DNA of 64,000 bases from an uncultured Eubacteriales bacterium (GCA_902496015.1 CABUZJ010000001.1:124001-188000); one strand, 5' to 3'. Counted from the first letter of the stretch, positions 15,949 to 24,015 are shown. Notes: a model not told the origin generated them from the sequence alone. Numbers and translations are program-made.

Positions 15949-16179
15949 ATGGAGTTTAAAAATAAATTAGAAGATAGGTTAAATTCAGTTTTAATTATAG
16001 ATAAACTTTCAAATCCTAATAGATATTCAAAAATATTAAGCACAGAAATTGCCAACTTATTAGGGGAATTTATGATGCTTATTAGTAAACCAGAAGTTGA
16101 TATTTTAGTTGATAATAGTGGGAAATATAAAATTCAAATAGTGGCTTATGCAAATGAATTAAAACAAATTGGATTTTAG
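15949..16179 (+). CDS. Small MinE-like protein
   Basis: 76 residues, AAGGGG 6-7 bases before the ATG, 11 bases after minD. By eye it lines up with MinE. D-R-L-N-S-V-L-I-I-D-K-L matches the MinD-binding E-R-L-x-x-V-L-x-x-D-R-L. I-L-S-T-E-I-A-N-L-L-G-E-F-M matches L-R-x-D-I-L-E-V-I-S-K-Y. The last strand I-L-V-D-N-S-G-K-Y-K-I-Q-I-V-A matches the C-terminal beta strands. MinE stimulates MinD ATPase and drives its oscillation. The length (MinE is usually 80-90) and position fit. The similarity is weak and the call is partly from context. Confidence 0.5.
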   Translation: MEFKNKLEDRLNSVLIIDKLSNPNRYSKILSTEIANLLGEFMMLISKPEVDILVDNSGKYKIQIVAYANELKQIGF

Positions 16180-16214
16180 GGTATAATTAAATTGTTAAAT
16201 GCATAGATTTTAAT

Positions 16215-16931
16215 ATGTATAATAATGTGGAAAATGTTTCTTGTGAATTTAAAATGCAGGATAAAGGTAAATCAAATTTAACCGAGCATTCTTTTAGCGA
16301 TAAAAAAATTAAAACAAATGATATTAATAAAGTTGATAAAAATGAATTAGACTCTAAAAAAAATAACCCATTGGTAAGCAAGAAAAAACAAGTGATTTTT
16401 GGCTGGGTTTTTATTTGTGTTTTATTTATAAATCTTTGTGGAATATCTATTGGTACAACAAATTTAAGCACTTATGTTAAAAGAATAATTGCAAGTTGGG
16501 CACCTAACACTGAAAATATAGGGAAAATTAAATTCGTGTCTAACGAAAATCAAGATGACTTTATGGAGGTTATTAGCATGATAGATGTTAGTTTTACAAT
16601 GCCATTTCCTGCTGGGGTTGCCACACAAAATGAAGATGGAAGAATTTTCATAAATGGCAACGGAGATATTATGGTGGTTTGTTGCTATAACAGCACTGTT
16701 AGTAATATAGAAATTGAAAATACAAAAAAGAATGTCACTTTTGATTGTGGATTTGGAATAAAAGTTAAATATATTGGATTAGATAATGTTGGTGTTGAAG
16801 TTGGAAACAAACTAAAAAAAGGTGATAAAGTTGGAACTAGTATGTCTAGCATGATTGAAGTTCAGGTTTATTATAAAGATAAAATTTTTGATAAAATAAA
16901 AGTTAAAAATGGCAAACTTTCAATTTTTTAG
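16215..16931 (+). CDS. spoIVFA: SpoIVFA-like membrane protein with degenerate M23 domain
   Basis: 238 residues: a charged cytoplasmic N-terminal part (1-55), one membrane helix (about 58-78, Q-V-I-F-G-W-V-F-I-C-V-L-F-I-N-L-C-G) and an extracytoplasmic C-terminal domain. The latter has the beta-rich M-P-F-P-A-G-V...V-G-N-K-L-K-K-G-D-K-V-G-T layout of LytM/M23 folds but no zinc-binding His/Asp. That is how SpoIVFA looks: it is an inactive M23-like regulator that holds the intramembrane protease SpoIVFB until pro-sigma-K must be cut. The next gene is spoIVFB, as in Bacillus. Sequence similarity alone is modest. No strong ribosome site is visible at the ATG. Confidence 0.65.
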   Translation: MYNNVENVSCEFKMQDKGKSNLTEHSFSDKKIKTNDINKVDKNELDSKKNNPLVSKKKQVIFGWVFICVLFINLCGISIGTTNLSTYVKRIIASWAPNTENIGKIKFVSNENQDDFMEVISMIDVSFTMPFPAGVATQNEDGRIFINGNGDIMVVCCYNSTVSNIEIENTKKNVTFDCGFGIKVKYIGLDNVGVEVGNKLKKGDKVGTSMSSMIEVQVYYKDKIFDKIKVKNGKLSIF

Positions 16932-17006
16932 AAAACTATTTATTTAAAATTTAAAGATAAAATTTTTGCAAATTAATAAAAAGAATTAAAAAAATAAAGG
17001 ACAAAA

Positions 17007-17984
17007 ATGATGAAAGATTATTATTTTAATAAACAAATAAATAATAATTTTGTTTGTTGTGCAGATGAGAATACACAAAAATCACAAAATAAAGATAAAA
17101 AAATAAAAATTTTTGTAAAAATTAAATCTTTAATATTAAAATTGCGAAATTGTAAATTTGTAATTCACCCTTTATTTTTATTAGTTGGCTTATTTTGTTT
17201 TCTTGTTGGACAGGGATTTATTTTCTGTTGTTACACATTATGTGTTTTTTTGCATGAATTAGCCCACATGATAGTAGCTAAAAAACTTGGATATATTTGT
17301 AATAAAATCAAACTTATGCCTTTTGGGGCTGTTTTAGATGCAGAGAGCGATGAGTTTTCTTATAAAGACGAGATTTTAATTGCTGTTGTTGGGCCATTAA
17401 CTAATATTTTATTATGTTTAATTTGTGTAACACTATGGTGGATAAATCCTGCGACTTATTATATAACATGTGATTTTGCTGTTGCAAACCTAGTGTGTGG
17501 ACTTTTTAATTTATTACCAATATTCCCGTTAGATGGGGGGAGGGTGTTACTTGCATTTATTAGCATAAATCATGATAGAAAATTTAGCGTAAAAATTGTA
17601 AAAATTGTTACAATTTGTTTTGGCTTTATATTATTTGGATTGTTTATTTTAACCTTTTTTAAAAATTTTAATTTGTCTTTGGGCATTATGGGTTTTACTT
17701 TGGTATTTAGTGCGTTTAGTGAAGATAAAAATACAACATATAAAAGAATAATTGCTTTACCTATAAAACGGAAAAAGTTAAAGCATGGTTTGCAAACTAA
17801 AATTTTAATGATTGATAAGAACCAATCTTTAAGAAATGTGTATATGAAACTAAGTTTTAATCATTATAATTTTGTTTATGTTTGTGATGAAAATTTTAAA
17901 ATTTTACATGTTCTAGATGAAAATAAAATCAATATGCTTTTAGATAAATTTGGAAACAACGCAAAACTTATAGATATAATATAA
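17007..17984 (+). CDS. spoIVFB: SpoIVFB-like M50 intramembrane metalloprotease
   Basis: 325 residues. A 50-residue charged N-terminal extension precedes about six hydrophobic helices. The zinc motif H-E-L-A-H is at 83-87 and the third ligand lies in F-P-L-D-G-G-R-V (D176), the arrangement of site-2 proteases. The C-terminal 65 residues form a CBS-like segment. In spore formers SpoIVFB sits in the outer forespore membrane and cleaves pro-sigma-K in the mother cell. Its position directly after the SpoIVFA-like gene and before rplU is the conserved arrangement. AAAGGA lies 5 bases before the first of two adjacent ATGs. Confidence 0.82.
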   Translation: MMKDYYFNKQINNNFVCCADENTQKSQNKDKKIKIFVKIKSLILKLRNCKFVIHPLFLLVGLFCFLVGQGFIFCCYTLCVFLHELAHMIVAKKLGYICNKIKLMPFGAVLDAESDEFSYKDEILIAVVGPLTNILLCLICVTLWWINPATYYITCDFAVANLVCGLFNLLPIFPLDGGRVLLAFISINHDRKFSVKIVKIVTICFGFILFGLFILTFFKNFNLSLGIMGFTLVFSAFSEDKNTTYKRIIALPIKRKKLKHGLQTKILMIDKNQSLRNVYMKLSFNHYNFVYVCDENFKILHVLDENKINMLLDKFGNNAKLIDII

Positions 17985-18029
17985 ACTAATTTATTTAATA
18001 TTAAGAATTAAAAATTTTTTGTCTAGTAA

Positions 18030-18058
18030 TTGACAATTTTTAATAGTTGTGCTACAAT
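18030..18058 (+). promoter_or_regulatory. Strong SigA-type promoter of the rplU operon
   Basis: TTGACA (18030-18035), 17 bases, TACAAT (18053-18058). The transcript would begin near 18065 and carry the leader below. Confidence 0.75.
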
Positions 18059-18060
18059 TC

Positions 18061-18140
18061 AATCGTGCCACATGCGAAAGGTAACTAAGTTTGCTTTGCA
18101 ACACCTAGTGCAGTGAGACTGGAAATGGAGGAGGAAAAGT
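18061..18140 (+). ncRNA. Putative ribosomal protein L21 leader RNA
   Basis: The stretch between the promoter and rplU is distinctly richer in G and C than the surrounding intergenic DNA. It contains GGTAACTAAG, TTTGC...GCAACACC, TAGTGCAGTGAGACTGG and then GGAGG. Short complementary pieces (GGT/ACC, TTTGC/GCAA, CACATGC/GCAGTG) allow a compact fold. Structured L21 leaders that bind L21 for feedback control are known before rplU in Firmicutes. The match here is from memory and position; a covariance search would settle it. Confidence 0.6.
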
Positions 18141-18446
18141 ATGTACGCAATTATTGAAGTTGGTGGAAGGCAAGAAAAAGTTGAAGTTGGAAAATTTTTC
18201 TACACACAAAAAATTAATGCCAATGTTGGCGATAAAGTTGAATTTGCAACTTTGCTTAAATCTGGCGATGGTAAAATTGCCGTTGGTAATCCAACAGTTA
18301 AAAATTCAAAAGTTGTTTGCGAAGTTTTAGAGCATGGCAAAGAAGATAAGATTGTTGTTTTTAAATATAAAGCAAAGAAAAACGAACGCAAAAAACAAGG
18401 TCACCGTCAACCTTACACAAAATTGATGGTAGTTTCAATTGATTAA
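18141..18446 (+). CDS. rplU: 50S ribosomal protein L21
   Basis: 101 residues, beginning M-Y-A-I-I-E-V-G-G-R-Q and carrying the K-Y-K-A-K-K-N-E-R-K-K-Q-G-H-R-Q-P-Y-T loop typical of L21, which binds 23S rRNA domain VI. GGAGGA precedes the ATG. First gene of rplU-prp-rpmA, with a dedicated promoter and leader. Full length for the family. Confidence 0.95.
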   Translation: MYAIIEVGGRQEKVEVGKFFYTQKINANVGDKVEFATLLKSGDGKIAVGNPTVKNSKVVCEVLEHGKEDKIVVFKYKAKKNERKKQGHRQPYTKLMVVSID

Positions 18447-18448
18447 TT

Positions 18449-18778
18449 ATGACAAAAGTAAGAATTAACAAAAAAAATAACGAGATTTATATGGTAGAAT
18501 GTGATGGACACACTAATTATGGTGTTTATGGTGAAGATATTGTTTGTGCATCACTTTCAAGTATTGTTCAAACCGCTGTTTTAGGTTTGGTTGCAGTTGC
18601 AAAAATTGACGTGGAACTGGAAAGAGATGAAAAGAAAGGTTATTTAAAAATGTTAATTCCAGAAAATCTAAGCACGCAAGCACGAGAGAAAGCAAATGTG
18701 ATTTTAGACACCATGCTTTGTGGAATTAGCGACTTGCATGAAGGATTTTCAGATTTTATTGATTTGGAGGTAAGATAG
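18449..18778 (+). CDS. prp: Ribosomal-processing cysteine protease Prp
   Basis: 109 residues of the YsxB/Prp family. The catalytic pair is visible: D-G-H (H21) and D-I-V-C-A-S (C33), with the flexible G-V-Y-G-E loop between them. Prp removes the N-terminal extension of L27, a step required for 50S function in Firmicutes that carry the extension. The next gene is L27 and has the cleavable extension, so protease and substrate are adjacent. It starts 2 bases after the rplU stop. Confidence 0.93.
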   Translation: MTKVRINKKNNEIYMVECDGHTNYGVYGEDIVCASLSSIVQTAVLGLVAVAKIDVELERDEKKGYLKMLIPENLSTQAREKANVILDTMLCGISDLHEGFSDFIDLEVR

Positions 18779-18779
18779 T

Positions 18780-19055
18780 ATGTTTATTAACATTCAACTG
18801 TTTGCTCATAAAAAAGGTGGCGGTTCTTCTAAGAATGGTCGTGACAGTAATGCTCAAAGACTTGGCGTTAAAAAATATGCAGGCGAAAAAGTTTTAGCTG
18901 GTAATATTTTAGTTCGTCAAAGGGGAACAAAATTTCACCCTGGTAACAATGTTATGAAAGGTAAAGACGATACTTTGTTTGCAACCATTGATGGCGTTGT
19001 TAAATTTGAAAATTATGGCAAAGGCAGACAACAAGTTTCAGTTTATGCTGAATAA
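18780..19055 (+). CDS. rpmA: 50S ribosomal protein L27 with cleavable N-terminal extension
   Basis: 91 residues. The mature part begins H-K-K-G-G-G-S-S and reaches the peptidyl-transferase centre. It is preceded by M-F-I-N-I-Q-L-F-A, the Prp recognition sequence, cleaved after L-F-A. The rest ([23 protein letters not shown]) is standard. It starts one base after the prp stop and ends the operon at a terminator. Confidence 0.95.
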   Translation: MFINIQLFAHKKGGGSSKNGRDSNAQRLGVKKYAGEKVLAGNILVRQRGTKFHPGNNVMKGKDDTLFATIDGVVKFENYGKGRQQVSVYAE

Positions 19056-19067
19056 AATAAATTTTTT

Positions 19068-19097
19068 AAAGGACAATAAAATTATTGTTCTTTTTTA
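19068..19097 (+). terminator. Intrinsic terminator after rpmA
   Basis: GGACAATA and TATTGTTC pair around a short loop, followed by T6. Confidence 0.75.
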
Positions 19098-19145
19098 TTG
19101 TTTTTTAAATAGTTAGGTAGCAGTTTTATTTTAACATTAATTAAA

Positions 19146-19174
19146 TTGACAGCTTAATTTTTAATTGTTATACT
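19146..19174 (+). promoter_or_regulatory. SigA-type promoter of the acidic repeat protein gene
   Basis: TTGACA (19146-19151), 17 bases, TATACT (19169-19174), followed by a GAGG ribosome site. Confidence 0.7.
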
Positions 19175-19193
19175 TAAATTACGAGGTAATTTT

Positions 19194-20162
19194 ATGGCAA
19201 ATTTAGAAGAAGATATTGAAGTTAAAGCCAAACTTGATGATACAAATTTAATGGTATCTAAAATCGTGAGGGAATATTTAAATAAAATAGAACAGTCGGG
19301 TGAACCTTATGTTATTAGTGATATGATTAAAGGTAAATTTGAAGTTGAAAAAATTGACTCCAATGAACTATCCTCTGTTATGTTAGATGAAAAAAATGGC
19401 GAGCAGAATTACGAGGCTGTGGCTAATTTGCCTAAAACTAAAGTTATTAACGATAAAAAAGTGGACATAGATGAGGCAATTAAATTACATTCATCTGTTT
19501 TAGAATCATCAAATTTGCAAAACTATGAATTGAATAAGGCAACCACTAATTCACAAATAAAAGCGGAACAAAATCAAAGTCATATTATTAATGGAATGAC
19601 TTTAGATGATGAAATAAAAGCATATAAGCAAGCTCATCCAGAAGAATTTAAACCTGAGCCAGAAATTGTGATTGAAAAAAATGGCGATGAAGAAGAAAAA
19701 GAAATGGCTAATAAAAGTGATTTAAAAGGTGTAAGGTTTAATGAGTTTGGAGAAATAATAAGAGAGCCTGAAAATTTAACAAGTGAAGAAAATTTACAAG
19801 ATATTCCAACATTTGTCCCACCACAGAATAGTATTGCAAATTCTAATGCTATTAATGAACAAGAACTTTTTCAAAACGAACATATAAGTAAAAAAAGCAA
19901 AAGCCAAATTGTTAGTGGAAAAAATTTGGAAGATGAGATTAAAGCATATAAACAAGCTCATCCTGAAGAATTTGAACCTGAGCCAGAAATTATGATTGAA
20001 AAAAATGGCAATGAAGAAGAAAAAGAAATGGGGCAAACTCAAACTAATAATAAAAAAACATTGGTTGATAAAACAAATGAACCAGATATGACTGTTGGTA
20101 GTTATGTTAAAGAAGGGATTAAAGAAGATTTAAATGATTTAAAAGAAAGAATTAAAGGTTAA
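19194..20162 (+). CDS. Acidic, low-complexity protein with a 41-codon internal duplication
   Basis: 322 residues with no signal peptide or membrane segment, rich in Glu, Asp, Asn and Lys, so a soluble, largely unstructured cytoplasmic protein is likely. Residues 131-171 and 239-279 are near-identical copies of one unit containing D-E-I-K-A-Y-K-Q-A-H-P-E-E-F and P-E-I-x-I-E-K-N-G-x-E-E-E-K-E-M. The first 80 residues look helical and more ordered. I do not recognise a family. It has its own promoter and terminator, so it is a single-gene unit. Confidence 0.7.
   Translation: MANLEEDIEVKAKLDDTNLMVSKIVREYLNKIEQSGEPYVISDMIKGKFEVEKIDSNELSSVMLDEKNGEQNYEAVANLPKTKVINDKKVDIDEAIKLHSSVLESSNLQNYELNKATTNSQIKAEQNQSHIINGMTLDDEIKAYKQAHPEEFKPEPEIVIEKNGDEEEKEMANKSDLKGVRFNEFGEIIREPENLTSEENLQDIPTFVPPQNSIANSNAINEQELFQNEHISKKSKSQIVSGKNLEDEIKAYKQAHPEEFEPEPEIMIEKNGNEEEKEMGQTQTNNKKTLVDKTNEPDMTVGSYVKEGIKEDLNDLKERIKG
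19584..19706 (+). repeat. Internal repeat unit 1 (123 bases)
   Basis: In-frame 41-codon unit that recurs at 19908-20030 at exactly the same length. The 3' half is almost identical at DNA level. Confidence 0.85.
19908..20030 (+). repeat. Internal repeat unit 2 (123 bases)
   Basis: Second copy of the unit at 19584-19706. Differences gather at the 5' end and include silent changes. Confidence 0.85.
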
Positions 20163-20198
20163 ATCAAATTTTAAATATTAATAATATTTATAAAAAGT

Positions 20199-20226
20199 AA
20201 AAGGTTAATAACCTTTTATTTTTTGT
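20199..20226 (+). terminator. Intrinsic terminator after the acidic repeat protein gene
   Basis: AAAAGGTTA and TAACCTTTT form a perfect stem that runs into TATTTTTT. Confidence 0.75.
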
Positions 20227-20339
20227 GTGCTTTATTGGTTATTTTTTATTTATTTTATTAGTTATTTGATGTTTAAACTTAATAATAGATTTTTATATAA
20301 AAATTATTAATTGATATTAATAAAAAGTTAAAATACTAT

Positions 20340-20954
20340 TTATATGCTATTTTTATTTTGTTTTTCATTTATAGCTTTATTAATTTTATGTTTATAAAAT
20401 ATTCCAAATTGTTTTTTCGCTAAAATTTCACCTTGTTCATATCTGTCAATATTTGTTTTTAATGTTGCATAAAATGCTTTTTCGTTTTTATATTTATGTG
20501 CAATAGATTTCAGTATTTTTATAGTATATTTTTGAGCATCTCTTTCGATAGCTTGCATTGTGTAAATAGTTGGACTTTCGGTAGATGAATAATATCCCTT
20601 CCAATTTTTTTGCCACTGTTTTGCTTTAAAATTAAAAAAATTTATTTTAGGTTTATTTATTATAAAATATTGATAGGCATGTCTGCCTTCATGAATAATG
20701 GTTTCTAACGCATGAAAACGATATTCGTGTTTATATAATAAAATATCATTAATATAAAGATATTGACTGTTGTTAGAGATAGCAAACATTCCATAACAAT
20801 TCCAATTATTTTCGGGATAAATTAAAACAGGTAGAACAGGACGGTGAAATTTTTTAGCGAATTTCTTTTCTAATGCTTGCAAAATTTGCATTCGCTTGTC
20901 TGGCGTGTAATGTTGCCAATGACTACCTTTAAATTTTGAATATATAAATAACAT
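20340..20954 (-). CDS. Metalloprotease-like protein with HEGRH motif
   Basis: 204 residues, no signal peptide. The central helix L-E-T-I-I-H-E-G-R-H-A-Y-Q matches the HExxH zinc motif (H-E-G-R-H), and about 45 residues later A-I-E-R-D-A-Q-K-Y offers a Glu as third ligand, as in gluzincin-type peptidases. The N-terminal strands carry Y-I-N-D-I-L-L-Y before the helix. The protein is basic. AAGGAG lies 7 bases before the ATG on the minus strand. Similar small HEGRH proteins occur in Clostridia genomes, often near mobile elements, but no function is established that I know of. It stands alone between two plus-strand genes. Confidence 0.55.
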   Translation of the reverse strand: MLFIYSKFKGSHWQHYTPDKRMQILQALEKKFAKKFHRPVLPVLIYPENNWNCYGMFAISNNSQYLYINDILLYKHEYRFHALETIIHEGRHAYQYFIINKPKINFFNFKAKQWQKNWKGYYSSTESPTIYTMQAIERDAQKYTIKILKSIAHKYKNEKAFYATLKTNIDRYEQGEILAKKQFGIFYKHKINKAINEKQNKNSI

Positions 20955-21024
20955 GACAAACTCCTTAAATTATGATATAATAAATTATCTAAATTTTCAA
21001 GTATTTTAAACAAAGGGCCTAGAA

Positions 21025-21876
21025 ATGAATTACAAAATAGAAGACAACAAAATTATAATAGAAAAGAATGAAGACTTTAATCCTGAACATATTTTAGAAT
21101 GTGGGCAGGTGTTTAGGTTTGGTAAAATTGACAATAAATATTATGTAAATAGTGGCAAAGAATTTGCAATTATTAATGAAAATAACAAAAATTATGAAAT
21201 AATTTCATCTAATGCAAAATATTTTGCAAATTATTTTGACTTAGATAATGATTATGCGAATATCAAAAAAGCATTAATGAGTGATATTGTTTTAGGCAAA
21301 GTTATTCCATTTGGTAAAGGAATAAGAATTTTAAAGGGGGATAAGGTAGAGGTTATTTTTTCGTTTGTAATTTCTGCAAATAACAATATTAAGCGTATTC
21401 AAAAAATCATTGAAAAATTGTGCACTATGGCTGGGGAAAATTGTGGTGATTATTATGCGTTCCCAAGTATTGAAATATTGAAAGAGTTGTCAATGGAATT
21501 TTATTCTAATCTTGGAGCTGGTTATAGGGATAAATATTTATATAAATTATCTAGACAATTAGCAGAAGTTGATTTAGAGGAAAAAGCAAAATTGACTACT
21601 ATTAAGTTACGCAATTGGTTAATTAGTTTGTCTGGAATAGGACCAAAAGTTGCAGATTGCATTTTGCTTTTTGGATTTGGTCGGACTGATGTATTTCCTG
21701 TGGATACATGGATTGAAAAGGTTTATAATGTTTGTTATTATGAAGGGGAGAAAAACAGAGAGCAGATTGCAAGATATTTAGTAAATAGGTTTGGGAAATA
21801 CGCTGGCTATGCTCAACAATATTTGTTTTATGGTGCTAGGTCATTTGATGTTTTAGAGTACTTTAAGAAAAAATAA
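21025..21876 (+). CDS. ogg: 8-oxoguanine DNA glycosylase/AP lyase (OGG1 type)
   Basis: 283 residues with the OGG1 N-terminal domain (C-G-Q-V-F-R-F near residue 26, residues 1-120) and the HhH-GPD domain. The hairpin L-S-G-I-G-P-K-V-A-D holds the Schiff-base lysine K208, and F-P-V-D-T-W holds the catalytic aspartate D227. The enzyme removes 8-oxoguanine opposite C and nicks the strand in base-excision repair. Full length for bacterial OGG1 proteins of Clostridia. There is a single-gene transcription unit with a strong terminator. Confidence 0.88.
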   Translation: MNYKIEDNKIIIEKNEDFNPEHILECGQVFRFGKIDNKYYVNSGKEFAIINENNKNYEIISSNAKYFANYFDLDNDYANIKKALMSDIVLGKVIPFGKGIRILKGDKVEVIFSFVISANNNIKRIQKIIEKLCTMAGENCGDYYAFPSIEILKELSMEFYSNLGAGYRDKYLYKLSRQLAEVDLEEKAKLTTIKLRNWLISLSGIGPKVADCILLFGFGRTDVFPVDTWIEKVYNVCYYEGEKNREQIARYLVNRFGKYAGYAQQYLFYGARSFDVLEYFKKK

Positions 21877-22180
21877 AAAATTATATAAAAAAGTAAAAAG
21901 ACTTAATTAGGTCTTTTTACTTTTTTTGCTTTATTAAAAATGCACTAATAAAATACTGCATTTTTACTTTAATATATAGAATATATTGCAATATTATTTT
22001 GTATTAAATTTTATAATGCTATAAATATTTATGAAAATTGCTATTAATAAAAATTTTATTATAAAGCATTAATTAATATTTAAACTATGTTACAACAATA
22101 TTATTTTAAAAAAATCTTTTTGTGTTGGGCTTTTTATGTTATAATATTTTTAATAAGTAAGGATAAGGGGGTATTGTTTT
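21877..22180. other. AT-rich intergenic region
   Basis: About 300 bases. It holds the ogg terminator and, near 22140-22145, a TATAAT that probably serves nfeD with a poor -35. A 60-codon frame here overlaps nfeD and is not credible. Confidence 0.5.
21886..21928 (+). terminator. Strong intrinsic terminator after ogg
   Basis: AAAAAGTAAAAAGAC(C/TTA) pairs with GTCTTTTTACTTTTT over at least 15 base pairs. Confidence 0.85.
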
Positions 22181-22726
22181 ATGTGGGACTTGTTTGTTTC
22201 ATTATTTGTGGGCATGGATTGGTTAGTTATAACTTTGCTTTCCGTTGGAGTTATTCTTTTAAGTATTGAAATATTTGTTCCTGGGTTTGGCGTGTTTGGT
22301 ACTATGGGGATTATTTCTGTGCTTGCAGGAATTATTGCAAGAGTTGTGGGGAAAAATTTAAGTGCTTTAACAGTTGTGGCTTATATTGGTTATTTAATTA
22401 TTATTGTTGGCATTATTACTTTAATTGTTTTTGGTATTATGGTTTGGTCTGCAAAAAAAGGCTTGATTAGCAAAACACCTTTTATTCAAAATAAAACAGC
22501 AGTTTTGCAGGGGCATACCGAAGGAACTCCAGATTATTCAAAACTTGTTGGTAAAAATGGGATTACACTTACAGACTTAAATCCAATTGGTAAAATTAAA
22601 GTTGATGGAGAGATTTTTGACGCTCAATCTGAAAAAGATTATATTTATGCGGGTGTTGGTGTGAAAGTGGTTAAATGTGAAGGCGTGAAGATTGTTGTTG
22701 AAAAAATAAATAATAATGATTATTGA
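22181..22726 (+). CDS. NfeD-family membrane protein
   Basis: 181 residues: four hydrophobic helices in the first 100 residues (I-L-L-S-I-E-I-F-V-P-G-F-G-V-F-G is the typical NfeD signature), then a C-terminal OB-fold domain (about 115-178) with V-G-K-N-G-I-T-L-T-D-L-N-P-I-G-K-I-K-V-D-G, the hallmark of NfeDb C-domains. NfeD proteins pair with flotillins in membrane microdomains. FloA is the next gene, as in Bacillus yqeZ-yqfA. GGGGG precedes the ATG. A terminator-like hairpin separates it from floA, so floA also has its own promoter. Confidence 0.85.
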   Translation: MWDLFVSLFVGMDWLVITLLSVGVILLSIEIFVPGFGVFGTMGIISVLAGIIARVVGKNLSALTVVAYIGYLIIIVGIITLIVFGIMVWSAKKGLISKTPFIQNKTAVLQGHTEGTPDYSKLVGKNGITLTDLNPIGKIKVDGEIFDAQSEKDYIYAGVGVKVVKCEGVKIVVEKINNNDY

Positions 22727-22801
22727 TTAAAGATTTAAAAAATAGTTTTACTTTTATTAAAATATTTATTTTTTGTTATATTTATTGTTATATTTTTTGC
22801 T

Positions 22802-22845
22802 GGAATAAATTAATTGTTATATGTGATTAATTTATTCCTTTTTTG
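22802..22845 (+). terminator. Hairpin/terminator between nfeD and floA
   Basis: GGAATAAATTAAT (22802-22814) and ATTAATTTATTCC (22826-22838) form a perfect 13-bp stem followed by a T-tract. Confidence 0.75.
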
Positions 22846-22943
22846 TTATTTTTTTTGAGCCTATTTTAAAGTTTAAACTTTAAAGTTTTTTTAATTTATT
22901 TGCAAAAAGTGGTTTTTATGATTATGCAAATTTTATAAAGATA

Positions 22944-22972
22944 TTGAAAGTTGGATATTTGTGTGGTAAAAT
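22944..22972 (+). promoter_or_regulatory. Promoter of floA
   Basis: TTGAAA (22944-22949), 17 bases, TAAAAT (22967-22972). It places the transcript start after any upstream start codon and supports translation from GTG at 22993. Confidence 0.6.
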
Positions 22973-22992
22973 TAGTTCAAAGGAGAAAAGAA

Positions 22993-24015
22993 GTGGTTAA
23001 TGTTAATAGTTTTCTTGCAATGAGCACTGGGTTAATGGTTTCACTTATTGTGGTTGGTGCCATGCTTATTGCTTTTATTGTTATTATGTTATGTGTTGTT
23101 CCTTTAAGGTTATGGTTTAGGGCATTAGTTTCTGGCTCTCATGTTTCTATGGGTAAACTTATTGGAATGAAAATTAGAAAAGTTAAGGTTAATGATATAG
23201 TTTTATCTTATATATCTGCTAGGAAAGCTGGACTTAAAATTGATATTGATGAACTTGAAACTCATTATATGGCTGGTGGGAATGTTGACAAGGTTGTTAA
23301 GGCACTAATTAGTGCTCATTCGGCTAATATTGATATAAGCATTCAAACAGCAAAGGCTATTGACCTTGCGGGGCGAGATGTTTATGAAGCAATTAGAACG
23401 AGTGTTGTTCCTAAGGTTATTGAAACTCCGTTGGTTAGTGCTGTGGCAAAAGATGGAGTTGAACTTAAAGTTAAAGCCAAAGTTACAGTTACATCTAATA
23501 TTCATAGGCAAATTAGTGGTGCTGGTGAAGACACAATAATTGCTCGTGTGGGCGAAGGAATAGTTACAACTGTTGGTTCTGCAACCAGCCATAAACAAGT
23601 GCTTGAAAATCCTGATTTAATTTCTGCAACAGTGTTAAGTAAAGGGTTGGATAGTGGCACAGCATTTGAAATTTTAAGTATAGATATTGCGGATATTGAT
23701 GTTGGAGTGAATATTGGTGCAAGGCTAAATATAGATAATGCCATTGCACAAAAGAAAATTAGTGAAGCAAAAGCAGAAGAACGAAAAAGCATGGCTGTGG
23801 CTCATGAGCAAGAAATGAAAGCAAAGGTGCAAGAGATGCAAGCTGAGTTAATTAGAGCAGAAGCCGAAGTGCCAAAAGCAATGGCTAAGGCTTTAAATGA
23901 AGGTAAACTTAGTGTTATGGATTATTACCAAATGCAAAATTTACAAGCAGATACTGAAATGCGAAAAGCTCTTGGAAAAGAAGAAGACGCAAAAAAGAAT
24001 AAAACTATAAAATAA
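22993..24015 (+). CDS. floA: Flotillin-like protein FloA
   Basis: 340 residues from a GTG with AAAGGAG 8 bases upstream. N-terminal membrane helix (about 9-35), then the SPFH-like domain with [12 protein letters not shown] and [24 protein letters not shown], and a C-terminal helical region with many E-A-x-x repeats (K-A-E-A-E-E-R-K type). FloA organises membrane microdomains and affects fluidity and secretion or signalling complexes. Neighbours NfeD and an unknown membrane protein probably belong to the same assembly. Confidence 0.92.
   Translation: MVNVNSFLAMSTGLMVSLIVVGAMLIAFIVIMLCVVPLRLWFRALVSGSHVSMGKLIGMKIRKVKVNDIVLSYISARKAGLKIDIDELETHYMAGGNVDKVVKALISAHSANIDISIQTAKAIDLAGRDVYEAIRTSVVPKVIETPLVSAVAKDGVELKVKAKVTVTSNIHRQISGAGEDTIIARVGEGIVTTVGSATSHKQVLENPDLISATVLSKGLDSGTAFEILSIDIADIDVGVNIGARLNIDNAIAQKKISEAKAEERKSMAVAHEQEMKAKVQEMQAELIRAEAEVPKAMAKALNEGKLSVMDYYQMQNLQADTEMRKALGKEEDAKKNKTIK

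Noticed and set aside
22087..22269. 60-codon frame upstream of nfeD
   Set aside because: It overlaps the promoter region and the start of nfeD in another frame, with no ribosome site and no plausible protein.
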